Below are positions 6,139 through 13,648 of a stretch of 13,648 nt of DNA, one piece after another (positions within the stretch are counted from its first letter, which is position 1; each line of letters opens with the position of its first letter). The stretch spans positions 1-13,648 of the forward strand of contig CANGEZ010000026.1 of assembly GCA_947452875.1 (NCBI GenBank), in the 5' to 3' direction. The notes below the pieces were generated by a model. The model had not been told where the DNA came from. It was given only the letters and a program-made list of their open reading frames with translations, and ran no database searches. The DNA is from Chitinophagaceae bacterium. GTDB lineage: Bacteria; Bacteroidota; Bacteroidia; Chitinophagales; Chitinophagaceae. Made by a program: the position numbers and the translations under genes.

Positions 6139-7452
6139 TTAATTCCCAACCCCATCTTCCTCTTCCCCGTCATGATGATGATATTCTCCTCTCTCTGATG
6201 AATACACACCATAGCCGCCGGTGAAAAATGCTTTATCGGCAGGGTTATTAAAGTCATATCTTTTCTTACCCTCAACCCAAGTTTGTTCTACATGAGTATA
6301 AACACTGAAAGGATCGCCGTTCAAAATGATGAAATCTGCGTCTTTTCCTTTTTCCAATGAACCGATACTTTTTGATAAGTCAAGAATTTTGGCACCATTG
6401 ATGGTTAGTCCTTCAAATGCTTTTTCCCTGCTCATACCTTCTCTGATTGAAAGGGCTGCGGTTCTTAAAAATAATCTTGAATCGGTTACACCATCATCGG
6501 TATGAAATACTACCATTACACCAGCTTTTTCCAATGCGGCGCCAGTTTGTAAAGTCAAATTTGTGGCTTCCATTTTTCCGCCTGGAACTTCTATGTTAAT
6601 GATAGAACAAGGAACACCGGCTTTGGCGATTTCGTCAGCAACCATCCAGCCTTCAGATAAATGATGTAGCACTACTCTAAAACCAAACTCTTTCGACAAA
6701 CGAATCGCCGTTAATATATCATTGGATTTATGTGTGTGAAAATGAACTACTCTTTTGCCATTCAATATTTCTACTAATGGTTCCATTCTCAAATCTCTTT
6801 CAGGAAGTTTGGAACTGTCTTTGCCAGCCTTGTCAATTTTTGCTTTGTATTCTTGGGCTTTTAAAAACAACTCTCTTACCATTGAAGCGCTTTTCGCTCT
6901 GGTTCCCGGAAATCCTCCATTACTTCTCATGGGGTTGGTTCCGTTTGCCATTTTCATACCGCCGGTAACGCCTTTTTCATTTACAATCATCAAGTCTTCA
7001 ATCTTTTTACCTTCTCTCATTTTCAAGTAAACGGTTTGTCCTCCCATCAAATGTCCAGAACCTGGCATCACATTCAAAGTGGTAATTCCACCTGCCAAAG
7101 CTTTTTTGAAACCATCACTGTTTGGATTAACCGCATCCATGGCTCTGGTTTCAGGGTTTAATGGACTTGAATTGTCACCGCCATCTGGTCCGCCTAAATG
7201 AGAATGGGTGTCAATCAAACCTGGCATGATGATTTTTCCGGTTACATCTACTACTTGAGCTTTCTCAGGGATTACCGTGCCTTCCTTCCCTACAAGGAGA
7301 ATTTTTCCGTTTTGAATGGCAAAAACTCCATTTTTTATGGATGCTCCTGTAATCGGGTAAATATCTGCTCCTTTAAAATAAACTGGTGTTTCCTGTGCAT
7401 GTAACACAATAGAAATAGTCAGCATAACTATCAACAATAGGTTTTTGATCAT
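6139..7452 (-). CDS. Secreted metal-dependent amidohydrolase (imidazolonepropionase-like)
   Basis: The ATG at 7452 gives 437 residues and starts a clean signal peptide (MIKNLLLIVMLTISIVLHAQ); starts at 7500 (ATG) or 7515 (TTG) would bury it. The active-site set is complete: GLIDTHSH with H83 and H85, HFHTH at 237-241, HH at 263-264, and HTDD with H317 and D319. GSLEKGKDADFIILNGDP (364-381) is the usual C-terminal beta-sandwich segment. The enzyme should hydrolyse an amide or ring C-N bond in the periplasm; related exported enzymes act on dipeptides, cyclic imides or similar compounds, so the substrate is open. The C-terminus is an unusual tail rich in His and acidic residues (HHHDGEEEDG at 425-434). 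It heads a minus-strand operon with the methyltransferase and its own degenerate paralogue. Confidence 0.93.
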   Translation of the reverse strand: MIKNLLLIVMLTISIVLHAQETPVYFKGADIYPITGASIKNGVFAIQNGKILLVGKEGTVIPEKAQVVDVTGKIIMPGLIDTHSHLGGPDGGDNSSPLNPETRAMDAVNPNSDGFKKALAGGITTLNVMPGSGHLMGGQTVYLKMREGKKIEDLMIVNEKGVTGGMKMANGTNPMRSNGGFPGTRAKSASMVRELFLKAQEYKAKIDKAGKDSSKLPERDLRMEPLVEILNGKRVVHFHTHKSNDILTAIRLSKEFGFRVVLHHLSEGWMVADEIAKAGVPCSIINIEVPGGKMEATNLTLQTGAALEKAGVMVVFHTDDGVTDSRLFLRTAALSIREGMSREKAFEGLTINGAKILDLSKSIGSLEKGKDADFIILNGDPFSVYTHVEQTWVEGKKRYDFNNPADKAFFTGGYGVYSSERGEYHHHDGEEEDGVGN

Positions 7453-7615
7453 ATTTTTTGGTTGAATTTTATTTCTAATAGCTAAAAAATAAAAACACAT
7501 ATTTTTTTTATACAATGATTATGAGCGCATTATGATATTATTCACAAACTATGGACAATATTACGATAAACTAATCGTTCATTATATGGAAAATTCGAAT
7601 AAAAAAACAGAAAAC

Positions 7616-7771
7616 ATGAAGACACAAAGCAGACAATATACCAACCCTTTAGCTTATGCCATTATTAATTTTATTAATAAGCTAAGACAAAGTCCTGATT
7701 TGTATCCGATTAAATACTATAAAAAAGCAAACCGTTATAAACGAAACTGGAAAACTACGTTGTTAAAATAA
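7616..7771 (+). CDS. Small basic protein (51 aa), unknown
   Basis: The ATG at 7616 gives 51 residues beginning MKTQSRQYTNPLAYAIINF and ending RNWKTTLLK. An in-frame start at 7532 would add 28 residues with poor resemblance to a protein start. The first part includes a short hydrophobic helix-like stretch (about 11-20), and the C-terminal half is rich in Lys, Arg and Tyr, giving a strongly basic protein. No family is recognised. It lies alone between the divergent amidohydrolase gene and another small ORF 114 nt downstream. It may be genuine, since the MKTQ start after an A-rich leader is typical for this phylum, but its length leaves doubt. Confidence 0.5.
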   Translation: MKTQSRQYTNPLAYAIINFINKLRQSPDLYPIKYYKKANRYKRNWKTTLLK

Positions 7772-7842
7772 CGTGACAGATAGTGAAATTACTGATTTGA
7801 AAATTCAGAAAAAGCACTCTAGATTAAGAATAAAACCCAAAA

Positions 7843-7850
7843 TATCTTTG
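7843..7850 (+). promoter_or_regulatory. Possible -7 box upstream of the 43-aa ORF
   Basis: TATCTTTG fits the Bacteroidota -7 consensus TAnnTTTG and would start transcription near 7857, about 29 nt before the ATG at 7886. No TTG -33 element is seen at the expected distance. Together with the terminator at 8045-8073 it would bound a transcript of about 215 nt. Confidence 0.45.
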
Positions 7851-7885
7851 TATCAGAAAAACAAATAAATCAAAATCCAATTTTT

Positions 7886-8017
7886 ATGAAAAAGAACCAA
7901 ACCCCTAACGTAACATTCTCAACATTCGCAAAAGCAGTTAGCACTGTGTTTAACAGCTTATTTTTTACGAATAACAACAGAGAATTTGAAAGATTAAAAA
8001 ACTTTATTGCATCGTAA
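7886..8017 (+). CDS. Small protein (43 aa), unknown; possible small-RNA-sized transcript
   Basis: This ORF of 44 codons begins MKKNQTPNVTFSTFAKAV, continues STVFNSLFFTNNNREFE and ends RLKNFIAS, with a TAA at 8015-8017. It is mildly amphipathic with a hydrophobic centre (VFNSLFF at about 21-27) and no recognisable domain. A promoter-like TATCTTTG lies 36 nt upstream and a strong intrinsic terminator 28 nt downstream, so the sequence seems to be a short independent transcript. The start context, an A/T-rich leader then ATGAAAAAG, looks like a real Bacteroidota start. It could encode a small protein or be an RNA with an incidental ORF. Confidence 0.55.
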   Translation: MKKNQTPNVTFSTFAKAVSTVFNSLFFTNNNREFERLKNFIAS

Positions 8018-8044
8018 GATGTGATTCCCCAAACCACAAGATAG

Positions 8045-8073
8045 AAACTGCCTCAAATTGAGGCAGTTTTTTT
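8045..8073 (+). terminator. Strong intrinsic terminator
   Basis: AAACTGCCTCA (8045-8055) and TGAGGCAGTTT (8059-8069) form a perfect 11-bp stem with a 3-nt loop, followed by a run of T to 8073. It should end plus-strand transcription from the small ORFs. The stem would also form on the minus strand after the SNF2 stop at 8099, where the trailing sequence is TTTCTAT, so it may serve both directions, less efficiently there. Confidence 0.92.
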
Positions 8074-8098
8074 ATGTCCAGGCAATTTAAATGATTAT

Positions 8099-11000
8099 TT
8101 AGCTGAACAGATATTCAACATCCGCTTTGGTAAGGGCTTTTACAAAGCTGGTTTCATCCGAGATTAATTCCTTGGCAAGAATTTTCTTTTTTTCCTGTAA
8201 TTGCAAAATTTTATCTTCAATGGTATCCAAACAAATCATTCTGTAGGCAAAAATGTTCTTGGTTTGGCCAATTCTATGCGTTCTGTCAATGGCTTGTTGT
8301 TCCACAGCCGGATTCCACCAAGGATCTACGATATATACATAATCTGCAGCGGTCAAGTTCAAACCGACACCACCCGCTTTTAATGAAATCAAAAACACCC
8401 TGCAATCATCATTGTTTTGGAAATTCTGAATGGCCTTTTCTCTGTCTGTTGGTGAAGTACTGCCATCAAAATACTCAAAAGGTATGTTTTGTTCTTTAAG
8501 TTTTTCTTTAATTAACGCCAGCATGCCTAAAAACTGAGAGAATATCAATGCTTTGTGTTGACCGATATTTTCAGCAATTTCTCTTGCCAATTCATCTAGC
8601 TTGATAGAATGATTAGGGAATTTTTCTTCTTCATTTAAAATAGCCGGACTGTCACAAATCTGACGAAGTTTCATCAAGCCTTGCAAAATGGTCAATTGTG
8701 ATTTATCAATACCTTGCTGATCGATAGCGCCGAGAATTTTATCACGATAAGTATTTCTATATGCGTCATAAATTTCGCGTTGTTCTTTATCCATTTCGCA
8801 GAACAAAATCGTTTCTGTTTTTTCCGGAAGATCTTTAGCTACTTGCTCTTTGGTTCTGCGAAGTATAAATGGATACAACAGTTTTCTTAAGTGCTCTTTT
8901 TGTTCTGCTTCACCGAATTTATCAATAGGTGTGGCAAATTCATTTCTGAAAAATTCCATGCTTCCTAGTAAGCCCGGATTCAAAAAATTCATTTGAGCAA
9001 AAATATCAAACGTGTTATTCTGCAAAGGAGTACCGCTCATGCATACACGATTTTTTGCAGTTAACAACGAAGCCGCTTTTGTAACTTTTGAAGAAGGGTT
9101 TTTTATCGCCTGACTTTCATCCAAAACCACATAATCAAACAATACCTGCAAGAAAATACTGATGTCGCTTCTTAGCGTTCCATAAGTAGTAATGATGATA
9201 TTGCTCTTCGTTAATTCTTCATGACTTCTTGTTCTGGTATTGCCATGATGAATATGATAAGTTAGTTCTGGTGTGAATTTTTTTACTTCATTTTGCCAGT
9301 TGTAAATCAAAGTTGTTGGGCAGATGACGATGGCTTTCAAAGAGCCGTTCGTTCTTTTGTAATACTCAAGCATGGTTAACGCCTGTACCGTTTTACCCAA
9401 ACCCATATCATCGGCAAGTATACCACCCCAGCCCACATCATTCAAGTAGCTGAGCCATTGATAACCGGCAATTTGATAAGGACGAAGCACAGCCTGTAAA
9501 GTATCAGGCACTTGTATTTCTGGAATATTTTTAAAAGCCCTGAGTTTTTCAAATTTCTCATCTAAGGCAAAACTAATTTCAGTTTCATTACGATTTTCAT
9601 ACAATTCATCAATCACACTTAAATGATATCTCGACAATCGAAGCTTATCACTTTTACCTTCACCTACTTTAAACAACAGTGAATATCTTTTTAGCCATTC
9701 ATCAGGGAGTATACCTAAAGTACCATCGCCCAATTGCACAAACGACTGTTTGTTGGCCAATGCTTTCTTAATATCGGCAATGCCTACACGCTGTTCGCCA
9801 AATTCAATTTCAATTTTAGCATCAAACCAATCAAGGCCGCTGCTTACATGTATGTGTGTATTGGGACGTGCTGTATTGAATCTGAAATTTCTTAATGCCT
9901 CAAAACCAAATACAGAAATCTTCATTTCTCTCATGGCATCTACAAACAAAAAGAACCAATTGTTTTTCAATACCTCAGCGCCTTTTAAAATCAAACTCTG
10001 ATTGTCTGATTGTCTCACAAACATGGAATGCAGACTCTCTAACTTTTGGATAAAGCCTTCTTCTGCTTCTTTATTTCTGTGAATCACCAGGATTTTATCT
10101 TCATCTGGTAAAGTAATGGTCGTTCTATCAGAAGGTTTTGTATCAAATCCATTGTAACCGAAAATAGGCTGAAATACAAGGTAGTCGCCTTTTTCAAGCA
10201 ATTGCAATTTGATTTCAGGAGTTCCGCCTTTTACTTCTTTCATCAGACTCTTATCAAATTCAACTTGATGCTCGCGAGTTAAGGGCAAGATGACTTCCTG
10301 CATGGTTTTTAACCAATCGGTTTTGCTGAGTTTTATATTTCCTTGTTGCAAAAATTTATCTGCATGAATAATATCTTGTGTTTTTTCCCAAGTATAGAGC
10401 ATTTTATCATGCAAGAAAACCAACTTACTATCACATTCATTGTTGGTGAATGGAATGGTCTCGTTTTCAATTTTCACCATGCAAATCAACTCCAGATGTT
10501 TTTCAACAGCGATTACTTTAAAAACTGGACTGATGAATTTATCACTGAGTTCTATTTCTTCTAAGTTCGCTGTTATGAACTTTTTCTTTTGAGGTAAAGA
10601 AAATATAAAATGATTTTGTGCCTGATCTTCAAACAACCTTTTGATTTTCGGATGCAAGTATTCTGTAATCAAATTACGAGTGTCTTCAGGAAGCTCTTCT
10701 GATTCATTCTGAATGATATTATCCCAAATACCACTGAATGGTGAATTTCTATTGAGGTATTTATTGATTTCAGTAGGCTGTAATTTTCTTATTTGCTGAA
10801 ATAATAGCTTGTCGTCTTCATCATATAATTCTGTATCAACGAATTTGGTAAGATCAAGATTTTCAACTTTGCTGAGGAATTTTTTTCCATCTTCATCAGC
10901 CTCTCCCTGTACAGCATCTAAAATAAAAGAAGGGAATTGTTTCGAATTAAAATTAAAAACTAGCCCCAATTTTTTATGTTCTTTTTCTGCTTCAGCAACA

Positions 11001-11860
11001 TCATTAACAGGCTTAGGCTTTAGCATGAAAGTAGATTCTGCCGGCTTTGTAACAGGAGAAGAAACTTGTGCCACTCTTTTGATATTGGGGTCAAGTAATT
11101 TTAAAAACGGCTTTCCTTCTTTATAGGTAAATTCAAATTTTCCGGTTAAATCGTCATTTAAACTGTAACCGTAAATCTGTAATAACTTGTTTTTTTCTTT
11201 ATCCCAGTTTCTTATGGAATCAAAATAATTGGCACCAAATGCGTTTAGCAATTGCGTAAACAACAATACCTTATGTTCGCACAATGGATGTCCGGATTCA
11301 GCGCAAGTGCAAGATGTATCGAAATTTCTTTCTTCATTTTTTTGAATCACCAGCGGGTATACAACACCGTTAACATTCAAATCTGCTTCTACACGTTCAT
11401 CTACAGCTTTTGTAATATTGGCTTTTGTGGTTCTGGAAATTCGTTCAGCATCATCATAAATACCTTGCGAACAAAGCATTTTAATCATTTTCAAATCTAG
11501 ATGTTTCATCTTGGCCACCGTATGATACTGATTGTATTGAATCATACTGCTGCCCAACATATTTTTATCAACCATATCTTGTAACCTGAACAAAGAAGCG
11601 GCTTCATGTCGACAAATATCTCCAATGTTATAAGGACAAGTGCAACGCAAAGTCATTAACCTCGCGTCGGTATATTTCTGAATGTAAACTTTGTAAAATG
11701 TACTGTAACTGTCATCCTTCACTCTAAATACGATAGTGCCCATCAATTCATCATGTTCTACCATTTCAACAAAACCAGAACCGTGAATCTTTTTACCGCG
11801 TCTAATCACCTCGTCGGTACCATTATTATAGATATGCTTAATGATATGTGGTAATGCCAA
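8099..11860 (-). CDS. SNF2-family helicase-like ATPase with two SWIM zinc fingers
   Basis: This gene encodes a 1253-residue protein. Two SWIM-type zinc fingers lie near the N-terminus: C73, C75, C83, H85 (CTCPYNIGDICRH) and C184, C186, C194, H196. A long middle region (about 200-780) has no motif I can name. The SNF2 ATPase core follows: GILADDMGLGKT with Walker A K823, DESQ at 914-917, SGTPLQNN, then the second RecA domain with LISLKAGGVGLNLTAADYV and QAIDRTHRIGQ (about 1188-1198). These should drive ATP-dependent translocation on duplex DNA, remodelling proteins such as RNA polymerase (RapA-like) or repair intermediates. The start appears to be TTG at 11860, preceded by a purine-rich GAGAGAAG; the next in-frame Met is residue 33. 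No methylase, nuclease or other defence gene adjoins it, so a housekeeping role is more likely than a DISARM-type one. Confidence 0.94.
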   Translation of the reverse strand: MALPHIIKHIYNNGTDEVIRRGKKIHGSGFVEMVEHDELMGTIVFRVKDDSYSTFYKVYIQKYTDARLMTLRCTCPYNIGDICRHEAASLFRLQDMVDKNMLGSSMIQYNQYHTVAKMKHLDLKMIKMLCSQGIYDDAERISRTTKANITKAVDERVEADLNVNGVVYPLVIQKNEERNFDTSCTCAESGHPLCEHKVLLFTQLLNAFGANYFDSIRNWDKEKNKLLQIYGYSLNDDLTGKFEFTYKEGKPFLKLLDPNIKRVAQVSSPVTKPAESTFMLKPKPVNDVAEAEKEHKKLGLVFNFNSKQFPSFILDAVQGEADEDGKKFLSKVENLDLTKFVDTELYDEDDKLLFQQIRKLQPTEINKYLNRNSPFSGIWDNIIQNESEELPEDTRNLITEYLHPKIKRLFEDQAQNHFIFSLPQKKKFITANLEEIELSDKFISPVFKVIAVEKHLELICMVKIENETIPFTNNECDSKLVFLHDKMLYTWEKTQDIIHADKFLQQGNIKLSKTDWLKTMQEVILPLTREHQVEFDKSLMKEVKGGTPEIKLQLLEKGDYLVFQPIFGYNGFDTKPSDRTTITLPDEDKILVIHRNKEAEEGFIQKLESLHSMFVRQSDNQSLILKGAEVLKNNWFFLFVDAMREMKISVFGFEALRNFRFNTARPNTHIHVSSGLDWFDAKIEIEFGEQRVGIADIKKALANKQSFVQLGDGTLGILPDEWLKRYSLLFKVGEGKSDKLRLSRYHLSVIDELYENRNETEISFALDEKFEKLRAFKNIPEIQVPDTLQAVLRPYQIAGYQWLSYLNDVGWGGILADDMGLGKTVQALTMLEYYKRTNGSLKAIVICPTTLIYNWQNEVKKFTPELTYHIHHGNTRTRSHEELTKSNIIITTYGTLRSDISIFLQVLFDYVVLDESQAIKNPSSKVTKAASLLTAKNRVCMSGTPLQNNTFDIFAQMNFLNPGLLGSMEFFRNEFATPIDKFGEAEQKEHLRKLLYPFILRRTKEQVAKDLPEKTETILFCEMDKEQREIYDAYRNTYRDKILGAIDQQGIDKSQLTILQGLMKLRQICDSPAILNEEEKFPNHSIKLDELAREIAENIGQHKALIFSQFLGMLALIKEKLKEQNIPFEYFDGSTSPTDREKAIQNFQNNDDCRVFLISLKAGGVGLNLTAADYVYIVDPWWNPAVEQQAIDRTHRIGQTKNIFAYRMICLDTIEDKILQLQEKKKILAKELISDETSFVKALTKADVEYLFS

Positions 11861-11928
11861 AACTTCTCTCTTTATTGAATGAAAAAATAAAACAATTTTA
11901 CCCGCTGCAATCAGAAAAAGGCAATTTG

Positions 11929-11936
11929 CAAAAGTA
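11929..11936 (-). promoter_or_regulatory. Possible -7 box for the SNF2 gene
   Basis: On the minus strand this reads TACTTTTG, a match to TAnnTTTG, about 70 nt upstream of the TTG start, so the leader would be about 60 nt. No clear -33 TTG was found. It would make the SNF2 gene independent of the comB-gcvT unit 140 nt upstream. Confidence 0.35.
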
Positions 11937-12000
11937 AAGGAAAATACCTGAGTAAAGGAGTTGAATGGAAAAGAATGTTGAGAATTAAATCAATTATTTA

Positions 12001-12732
12001 TTACCCTCTGATTAATTTTCCTTCTGTGTATAATGGCAATACATTGGCAGTGTTGGAAGTCAAGCAATGTCTGATGTCTTTTTCCAATCCGAAAGAAGTT
12101 AATCGCTTATAATGTGAAGCTTCTTTTTTCTTCATGAATTCATATAAATCTTCTTCAGCTTCTTTATAAAGTCCTAATGCCATTTGAGAGGCATCGCAAT
12201 TAATGGAGAAATGCTCTTTTATTTTATTGATGACCGCACCAGCAAACAATGTATCTTCTATATTCACACGATCTTTCCAAGCTGCACAAGCCAGTAAAAC
12301 GGGTTTGTTTTTTTGAACGAGATGGTTGCAAACAGCATCGAGATTAGCAAATGAACCTGTGATGATTTCATGGGCACCGTTGTTAAGCGCCATGTGTAAT
12401 AATTTTGTTCCATTGGTGGTGGTTAAAACTAGCGTTTTGCCTCCAATAAAGGATTCTGGATATTCAAAAGGGGAATTGCCATGCTCTAAACCCTCAGCTA
12501 CTTTTCCATCTCTTTCTCCTGCAGTAATCGCTTCAATTTGTCTGCCGATTCTAATACATTCATTAACACTGTCAACCGGAATGATTTCTTTGGCTCCATT
12601 GTTCAAAACTGTAGCAATGGTAGAAGTCGCACGCAGAACATCGATAATTACCACCACACTTGAAGTGATATCATATAAACTTAACAATGCAGGTGAAAGC
12701 GAAGTAAATAACGCCGGTTTGTTATCAGACAT
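12001..12732 (-). CDS. comB: 2-phosphosulfolactate phosphatase family protein
   Basis: This gene encodes a 243-residue protein, near the usual ComB length. Recognisable family blocks are VVVIIDVLRATSTIA (26-40), AGERDG (71-76), LEHGNSP (82-88), TTTNGT (104-109) and CAAWKDRVNIEDTLFAG (149-165), which include the acidic residues expected to bind magnesium. ComB removes phosphate from 2-phosphosulfolactate to give sulfolactate, a step of coenzyme M synthesis in methanogens. Many bacteria that make no coenzyme M carry the gene, where its role in sulfonate or other metabolism is unsettled. No ComA or ComC homologue is in the window. The ATG is 22 nt after the gcvT stop, so the two are probably co-transcribed. 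Family call firm, physiological substrate uncertain. Confidence 0.93.
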   Translation of the reverse strand: MSDNKPALFTSLSPALLSLYDITSSVVVIIDVLRATSTIATVLNNGAKEIIPVDSVNECIRIGRQIEAITAGERDGKVAEGLEHGNSPFEYPESFIGGKTLVLTTTNGTKLLHMALNNGAHEIITGSFANLDAVCNHLVQKNKPVLLACAAWKDRVNIEDTLFAGAVINKIKEHFSINCDASQMALGLYKEAEEDLYEFMKKKEASHYKRLTSFGLEKDIRHCLTSNTANVLPLYTEGKLIRG

Positions 12733-12754
12733 TATGAATCAAATTTTAAATAAG

Positions 12755-13648
12755 TTATTCAAATGGGATTTTTACCTGTTTTGCTTTAAGCAAGTTGGTA
12801 CGAACTTTAATGTAAATTTCATTGCCCAATCCGGCATGGTTAATGTCAACATAGCCCATTCCAATGGCTTTTCCTAAGCTTGGAGATTGAGTTCCAGAGC
12901 TAACTTTTCCGATTACATTTCCTGCTGCATCCGCGATTTCATAATCATGACGAGCAATACCTTTGTCGATCATTTCAAAACCAACCAGCTTTTTAGCACA
13001 GCCATTATTTTTTTGATTTTCAAATATGCTTCTTGAGGTAAAATCTTTTGTAAACTTCGTAATCCATCCCAAACCTGCTTCCATTGGAGAAGTCGTGTCA
13101 TCAATATCATTACCATACAAGCAGAATCCCATTTCTAATCTAAGTGTATCTCTTGCACCTAAGCCAATTGGTTTGATGCCATATTGTGCACCGGCATTGA
13201 ATATCGCGTTCCAAATGGTATCTGCGTCGTTGTTGTTGTCTTCAAAATAAATTTCAACACCGCCTGCACCGGTATAACCTGTTGCACTGATGAGTACATT
13301 GTCGACACCGGCAAATTTACCTTTTACAAAAGTGTAATATTTCAAATTCAGGATATCCATGTCTGTAAGCGACTGAATCACCTTAGTAGCACTTGGTCCC
13401 TGAACCGCAAGCAAAGCTGTTTTTGCAGAGATGTTATGCATTTCTACATTTTTTGTGTTGTGCTGAACAATCCAATTCCAGTCTTTATCAATATTACCAG
13501 CATTTACCACCAGCATGTAAACATTATTTTCTTCCACACAATACACCAGCAAATCATCTACAATACCGCCATTTTCATTGGGCATGCAACTGTATTGGGC
13601 TTTGCCATTCGTCAATTTAGAAGCATCATTGGTGGTAATGCGTTGAAT
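12755..13648 (-). CDS. gcvT: Aminomethyltransferase, glycine cleavage T protein (5' end outside window)
   Basis: The frame is open to the window edge, so 297 C-terminal residues are visible and roughly 60 N-terminal ones are missing. An apparent TTG start at 13615 is internal, because the upstream codons (IQRITTNDASK) still match the family. Visible hallmarks are QYSCMPNENGGIVDDL, including the catalytic-region Asp pair, the VVNAGNIDKDW folate-site segment, AVQGPSA, TGYTGAGGVEIYF, GLGARDTLRLEMG, and the C-terminal VSSGTQSPSLGKAIGMGYV. T protein takes the aminomethyl group from lipoylated H protein and gives ammonia and methylene-tetrahydrofolate in the cytoplasm. No gcvH or gcvP lies in view. 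comB follows after 22 nt. Confidence 0.95.
   Translation of the reverse strand: MQRITTNDASKLTNGKAQYSCMPNENGGIVDDLLVYCVEENNVYMLVVNAGNIDKDWNWIVQHNTKNVEMHNISAKTALLAVQGPSATKVIQSLTDMDILNLKYYTFVKGKFAGVDNVLISATGYTGAGGVEIYFEDNNNDADTIWNAIFNAGAQYGIKPIGLGARDTLRLEMGFCLYGNDIDDTTSPMEAGLGWITKFTKDFTSRSIFENQKNNGCAKKLVGFEMIDKGIARHDYEIADAAGNVIGKVSSGTQSPSLGKAIGMGYVDINHAGLGNEIYIKVRTNLLKAKQVKIPFE

Noticed and set aside
7453..7515. Longer N-terminus for the intact amidohydrolase (ATG 7500 or TTG 7515)
   Set aside because: It would place 16-21 polar or mixed residues ahead of a clean signal peptide that begins at the ATG at 7452.
8099..11860. DISARM-like or other defence locus built around the SNF2 protein
   Set aside because: No methyltransferase, nuclease, DUF1998 or phospholipase-D gene adjoins it; neighbours are comB/gcvT and tiny ORFs, and the double-SWIM plan fits general bacterial SNF2 proteins.
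12326..12877. 183-codon plus-strand open frame
   Set aside because: It is antisense to comB and the end of gcvT, both of which have clear family motifs.

Overview
The window looks like chromosome from a member of the Bacteroidota, probably the Chitinophagales/Sphingobacteriales side, although no marker gene fixes the taxon. The reasons are: AT-rich DNA, starts mostly without Shine-Dalgarno sequences, several matches to the Bacteroidota -7 promoter element TAnnTTTG, and gene families typical of that phylum (paired secreted amidohydrolases, a TM2/DUF2752/M48 cluster, a double-SWIM SNF2 ATPase, comB next to gcvT). No tRNA, rRNA, CRISPR array, transposase or phage gene was seen.

Layout. (a) 1-623, plus strand: the 3' end of an unknown gene, then two tiny membrane-protein ORFs that overlap by 4 nt. 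(b) 624-954: a gene-free stretch holding two copies of a GC-rich hairpin repeat of about 52 bp, then a TATGTTTG promoter-like box. (c) 955-2939: a very tight four-gene operon, TM2 protein, DUF2752 protein, DUF4870-like membrane protein and membrane-anchored M48 zinc protease. (d) 2940-3154: a second pair of the same hairpin repeat, again followed by TATGTTTG. (e) 3155-4133: a six-TM voltage-gated potassium-type channel that overlaps a small three-TM protein. (f) 7452-4146, minus strand: a secreted metal-dependent amidohydrolase, a TylF-type methyltransferase, and a second secreted amidohydrolase paralogue that has lost every metal-ligand position visible in the first. (g) 7616-8017, plus strand: two small ORFs (51 and 43 aa), the second with its own promoter-like box and a strong intrinsic terminator. 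(h) 11860-8099, minus: a 1253-aa SNF2-family ATPase with two SWIM zinc fingers. (i) 13648-12001, minus: gcvT (5' end cut by the window edge) followed after 22 nt by comB.

The regions look like independent transcription units rather than one system. The points most worth a second look are the pseudoenzyme/enzyme amidohydrolase pair, the paired hairpin repeats that bracket the TM2-M48 operon and sit just upstream of matching promoter-like boxes, and the two orphan small ORFs with their own expression signals. I found no convincing evidence of a new defence or mobile system.
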